A stretch of 7,770 nt of DNA from Bacteroidota bacterium. GTDB taxonomy: Bacteria > Bacteroidota > Ignavibacteria > UBA10030. Both the position numbers and the translations under genes were made by a program. Positions within the stretch are counted from its first letter, which is position 1, and each line of letters opens with the position of its first letter. The notes under the pieces are model-generated. The model saw only the letters and a program-made list of their open reading frames with translations. It made no database searches and was not told the origin of the DNA. The stretch spans positions 1-7,770 of the forward strand of contig DMMN01000051.1 of NCBI GenBank assembly GCA_003453835.1, read 5' to 3'. This document shows, in pieces, positions 5,575-7,770 of the stretch.

Positions 5575-7578
5575 TCAGCGAAGGTATGCCATCTTACGCA
5601 CGAGCAGCGGTCTGCCGTCAACGATCATCCTGTACAAGTAGATCCCGGAAGTGAGAGAAGAGCCAACCGCATCCGAAGCGGAGAAGTGGATTGTATGCCG
5701 ACCGGCGCCGTAGACGCGATCGTCAACGATTGTTTGAACTCGTTTCCCCAAGACATCGAACGCCTCCAGCCGGATCAGGGATGACTGGGGAAGCTCGAAC
5801 GGGATGACTGTCGATCCATTGAAGGGATTTGGATAGTTCTGGCCGAGAGAGAATTCCGTTGGAATCCGACCTTGGTCCTCTACATTCACCATGAATCCTT
5901 GTGCATCTTTCAAAATCCAATTGGCGGGATCGAGTTGAACGCCGGTCGGTTGTTTGGAGAGGTTGAATGCAAATGCCTGGTTCTGAGTGTCATTGAACAG
6001 AGTGATCGTCGTGTCCAGGCCGCTGCCTGTCAATTTGAAGTCGATCGGCATCACGAAGAATGCCGGGTTGGAAGTCGTCGGCGTTTGTGAGATCGTGATC
6101 CTCACGGTGAATCCGGCGCCGTTCGACCGGGAGCCCCACTCAAATCTGTAGCGGGGATAGCTCTCGCCGAATATCCATTCATCGAAGAAATAGCCGAGGT
6201 TCTTCCCCGAGACAGCTTCGAAGACGGATCGAAGGTCTCCGGTTGATGCCGTCTTGTATTTGAAGCGCGGGTCGAGGGCGTACTGCTTCAACGCCCTGAA
6301 GAACGTCGAGTCGCCGACAACGCGCCTCAACATGTGCAGGACCGTCGCGCCCTTGGCGTAGACGAGTCTTCCATCAAAAAGCCTGGTGGTCGTTGATGTA
6401 TCACGCACGTGAATGGTGCCGACGGCCAAACGCGCCCGCGACATCTCGTAGTTCATCACCGTCCAGTAGGAGGACGGAGCGTATTTCTTCTCGCGATAGA
6501 GTGCCACGCTGTAGCTCGCGAATCCCTCGTTGAGCCAGATATCCGGCCACGTGCGGCACGTGATCATGTCGCCGAACCACTGATGAGCGAGTTCGTGGGC
6601 GATGAGGTCTTCGGAGAATCCGCCAAGCGACGTCATCGTCTGATGCTCCATTCCCCCTAGCCAACCAAACTGCGAGTGTCCGTACTTCTCGCTGACAAAC
6701 GGATAGAGTCCGTAGAGGTCCGAGAAAATCCGAAGCATGTCGATCGTGAGGGGAAGTGTCGATGTTGCTGTTGCGAGCTGAGCAGGCAAGGCATAGTTCA
6801 GAACGATCATTGAATCAACGGCGGAGTAGCGGTACCATTGCGAGACCTCGGAGTAGTTTGCCACCGCAATCGAGACCAGATACGTTGAGATCGGGAATCG
6901 ATGCTGCCATCTGTGAGTCCTGGTGCCATCCCCGTTATCAATGACAGCGATCAGTTTACCTTGAGAGCCCACTTTGAAGCTCGCGCTGCACGTGATCCAG
7001 ACATCGACGGAATCGGCTTTGTCGGTTGGATGATCTTTACATGGCCACCAATCCTTGGCGCCGTACGGCTCGCTGAGGGTCCAGACCCAGGGCGCGCCGC
7101 TTGTTGTGGAGAACGCAAAGCTCCCGAAGCCGGAGCTGCCGGGAAGGCCGCGATAGAACACCCGGACGCTGAACACTTCCCCGCGCGCAATCGTTCTTCC
7201 CAGACTGATGGTGACACTGCTTGTCTGCTGCGAAAAGCCTAACTTCGTAGTGCCGAGAATTACGGAGTCAACCGTCATCGAGCTCATCAGGTCAAGAGTG
7301 ATGGAAGAAAGATTGTCGACGACGGATCGTGCCGCCATCGTCACCGAACCGCTGAGAGAGTTCGGACTGGGAGATGTCGAGAGTCGGAGGTCGAGTTTGT
7401 AGTAGGTGACGTCGAAGCCTTCCTGGCCGGGCGTTAGGGATTTGGTCAGATGGGCGCGAGCCGAGTGCCGCGAGAGTTCCTGGAGTCTGAACTTCCCTTC
7501 AGCATGTTCCTCTGACTCCTGCGCATTCAGAGATTGCACGAGAGCAGCACACAGAATGAACGAGAGCATTCGTTTCAT
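5575..7578 (-). CDS. Secreted M1-family zinc aminopeptidase with T9SS sorting domain
   Basis: This 667-residue protein starts at ATG 7578, with AGGA 7 bases upstream. Residues 1-19 are a signal peptide (cleavage near LNA/Q). Residues about 50-245 form the beta-rich M1 N-domain. Residues about 250-470 form the thermolysin-like catalytic domain. HELAH (328-332) and Glu351 in NEGFA make the HExxH-x18-E zinc site. GGMEH (308-312) stands at the GxMEN substrate-recognition motif. Tyr407 in VYAKG is a likely transition-state Tyr. Residues about 475-570 are a beta-rich linker. Residues about 573-667 are a type A sorting domain (NYPNPFN 581-587, VLGKRV, SGIYLYR, KMAYLR end) that should direct export through the type IX system and attachment to or release from the cell surface. 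M1 enzymes release N-terminal residues from peptides, so a role in extracellular peptide digestion is likely; substrate preference cannot be read. It is probably a separate transcription unit from carB. Confidence 0.93.
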   Translation of the reverse strand: MKRMLSFILCAALVQSLNAQESEEHAEGKFRLQELSRHSARAHLTKSLTPGQEGFDVTYYKLDLRLSTSPSPNSLSGSVTMAARSVVDNLSSITLDLMSSMTVDSVILGTTKLGFSQQTSSVTISLGRTIARGEVFSVRVFYRGLPGSSGFGSFAFSTTSGAPWVWTLSEPYGAKDWWPCKDHPTDKADSVDVWITCSASFKVGSQGKLIAVIDNGDGTRTHRWQHRFPISTYLVSIAVANYSEVSQWYRYSAVDSMIVLNYALPAQLATATSTLPLTIDMLRIFSDLYGLYPFVSEKYGHSQFGWLGGMEHQTMTSLGGFSEDLIAHELAHQWFGDMITCRTWPDIWLNEGFASYSVALYREKKYAPSSYWTVMNYEMSRARLAVGTIHVRDTSTTTRLFDGRLVYAKGATVLHMLRRVVGDSTFFRALKQYALDPRFKYKTASTGDLRSVFEAVSGKNLGYFFDEWIFGESYPRYRFEWGSRSNGAGFTVRITISQTPTTSNPAFFVMPIDFKLTGSGLDTTITLFNDTQNQAFAFNLSKQPTGVQLDPANWILKDAQGFMVNVEDQGRIPTEFSLGQNYPNPFNGSTVIPFELPQSSLIRLEAFDVLGKRVQTIVDDRVYGAGRHTIHFSASDAVGSSLTSGIYLYRMIVDGRPLLVRKMAYLR

Positions 7579-7770
7579 ATGAGTTTCCTGATGAGGATCG
7601 GGTTTTCACACGGGGCTTCCGGGGATCGGAGAGTCCGAATACATCCTGCAAGTAGGTTGGTCGCTTGTTGCATCGGGCACAAGCGCCCCTTTCGATAAGG
7701 CGCAGCCACTCAGCCTAGAATGTTTTGAAGACAGATGGTTTTTCAGCCCACGAAACACCCCGACTGGAAG
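7579..7770 (-). other. Upstream region of the peptidase gene with overlapping inverted repeats
   Basis: I recognise no gene in this 192-base stretch. It contains a 7-bp inverted repeat with a 10-base loop (7662-7668 with 7679-7685), a GCGCC/GGCGC repeat (7683-7687 with 7699-7703, extendable by two G-U pairs in minus-strand RNA), and a GGGC/GCCC repeat (7675-7678 with 7685-7688). The three share bases, so only one can form at a time. A minus-strand frame is open from the edge to a TGA at 7606 (54 codons), but it matches nothing I know and is Ser-rich. The region could be a 5' leader, an intergenic repeat, or the tail of an upstream unit. Confidence 0.35.

Noticed and set aside
7660..7720. Cobalamin-type riboswitch suggested by AGCCACTCA on the plus strand
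   Set aside because: Only a loose match to the B12 box; the other conserved riboswitch elements are absent and no plus-strand gene follows.
7606..7770. Minus-strand 54-codon open frame entering from the right edge, as the end of an upstream gene
   Set aside because: Composition is unlike the neighbouring genes, no domain is recognisable, and the frame coincides with the inverted-repeat region. Without sequence beyond the edge it cannot be supported.

Overview
The window is about 54% G+C by eye and reads like a chromosomal segment of a Gram-negative bacterium of the Bacteroidota/Chlorobi/Ignavibacteria (FCB) group. The main evidence is the C-terminal region of the large peptidase. It carries an NYPNPFN motif and the Ig-like fold pattern of a type IX secretion (T9SS) type A sorting domain, which is characteristic of that group. 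Species cannot be named from the sequence alone.

All five genes lie on the minus strand, so transcription runs from high to low coordinates. In that order they are: an exported M1-family zinc metallopeptidase with a T9SS sorting tail (7578-5575); the N-terminal half of the large subunit of carbamoyl-phosphate synthase, CarB-N (5458-3938); a small exported Spy/CpxP-like protein with LTxxQ motifs (3954-3439); the C-terminal half of the same synthase, CarB-C (3482-1659); and an exported protein built of about eleven tetratricopeptide-type repeats that runs off the left edge (1438-1). A terminator-like hairpin with a T-run separates the peptidase from carB. A candidate promoter sits directly in front of carB-N. 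A 220-base gap with weaker hairpins separates carB-C from the repeat protein.

The striking feature is carB. The gene is usually one ORF of about 1,070 codons. Here it is cut cleanly in the oligomerization domain, between the two ATP-grasp halves, and one complete gene for a predicted envelope protein fills the cut. The three ORFs overlap by 17 and 44 bases and use three different reading frames. CarB-N and CarB-C together retain almost the whole CarB sequence, including both ATP-grasp modules and the MGS-type allosteric domain, so the enzyme is probably assembled from two chains. The length between the last CarB-like codon of the first half and the first CarB-like codon of the second nearly equals the length of the Spy-like gene. 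This suggests that exactly one gene was placed into an interdomain linker. No carA (glutaminase subunit) gene is in the window.

The stretch right of the peptidase gene (7579-7770) holds several mutually exclusive inverted repeats and no recognisable gene. The plus strand shows no convincing gene anywhere.
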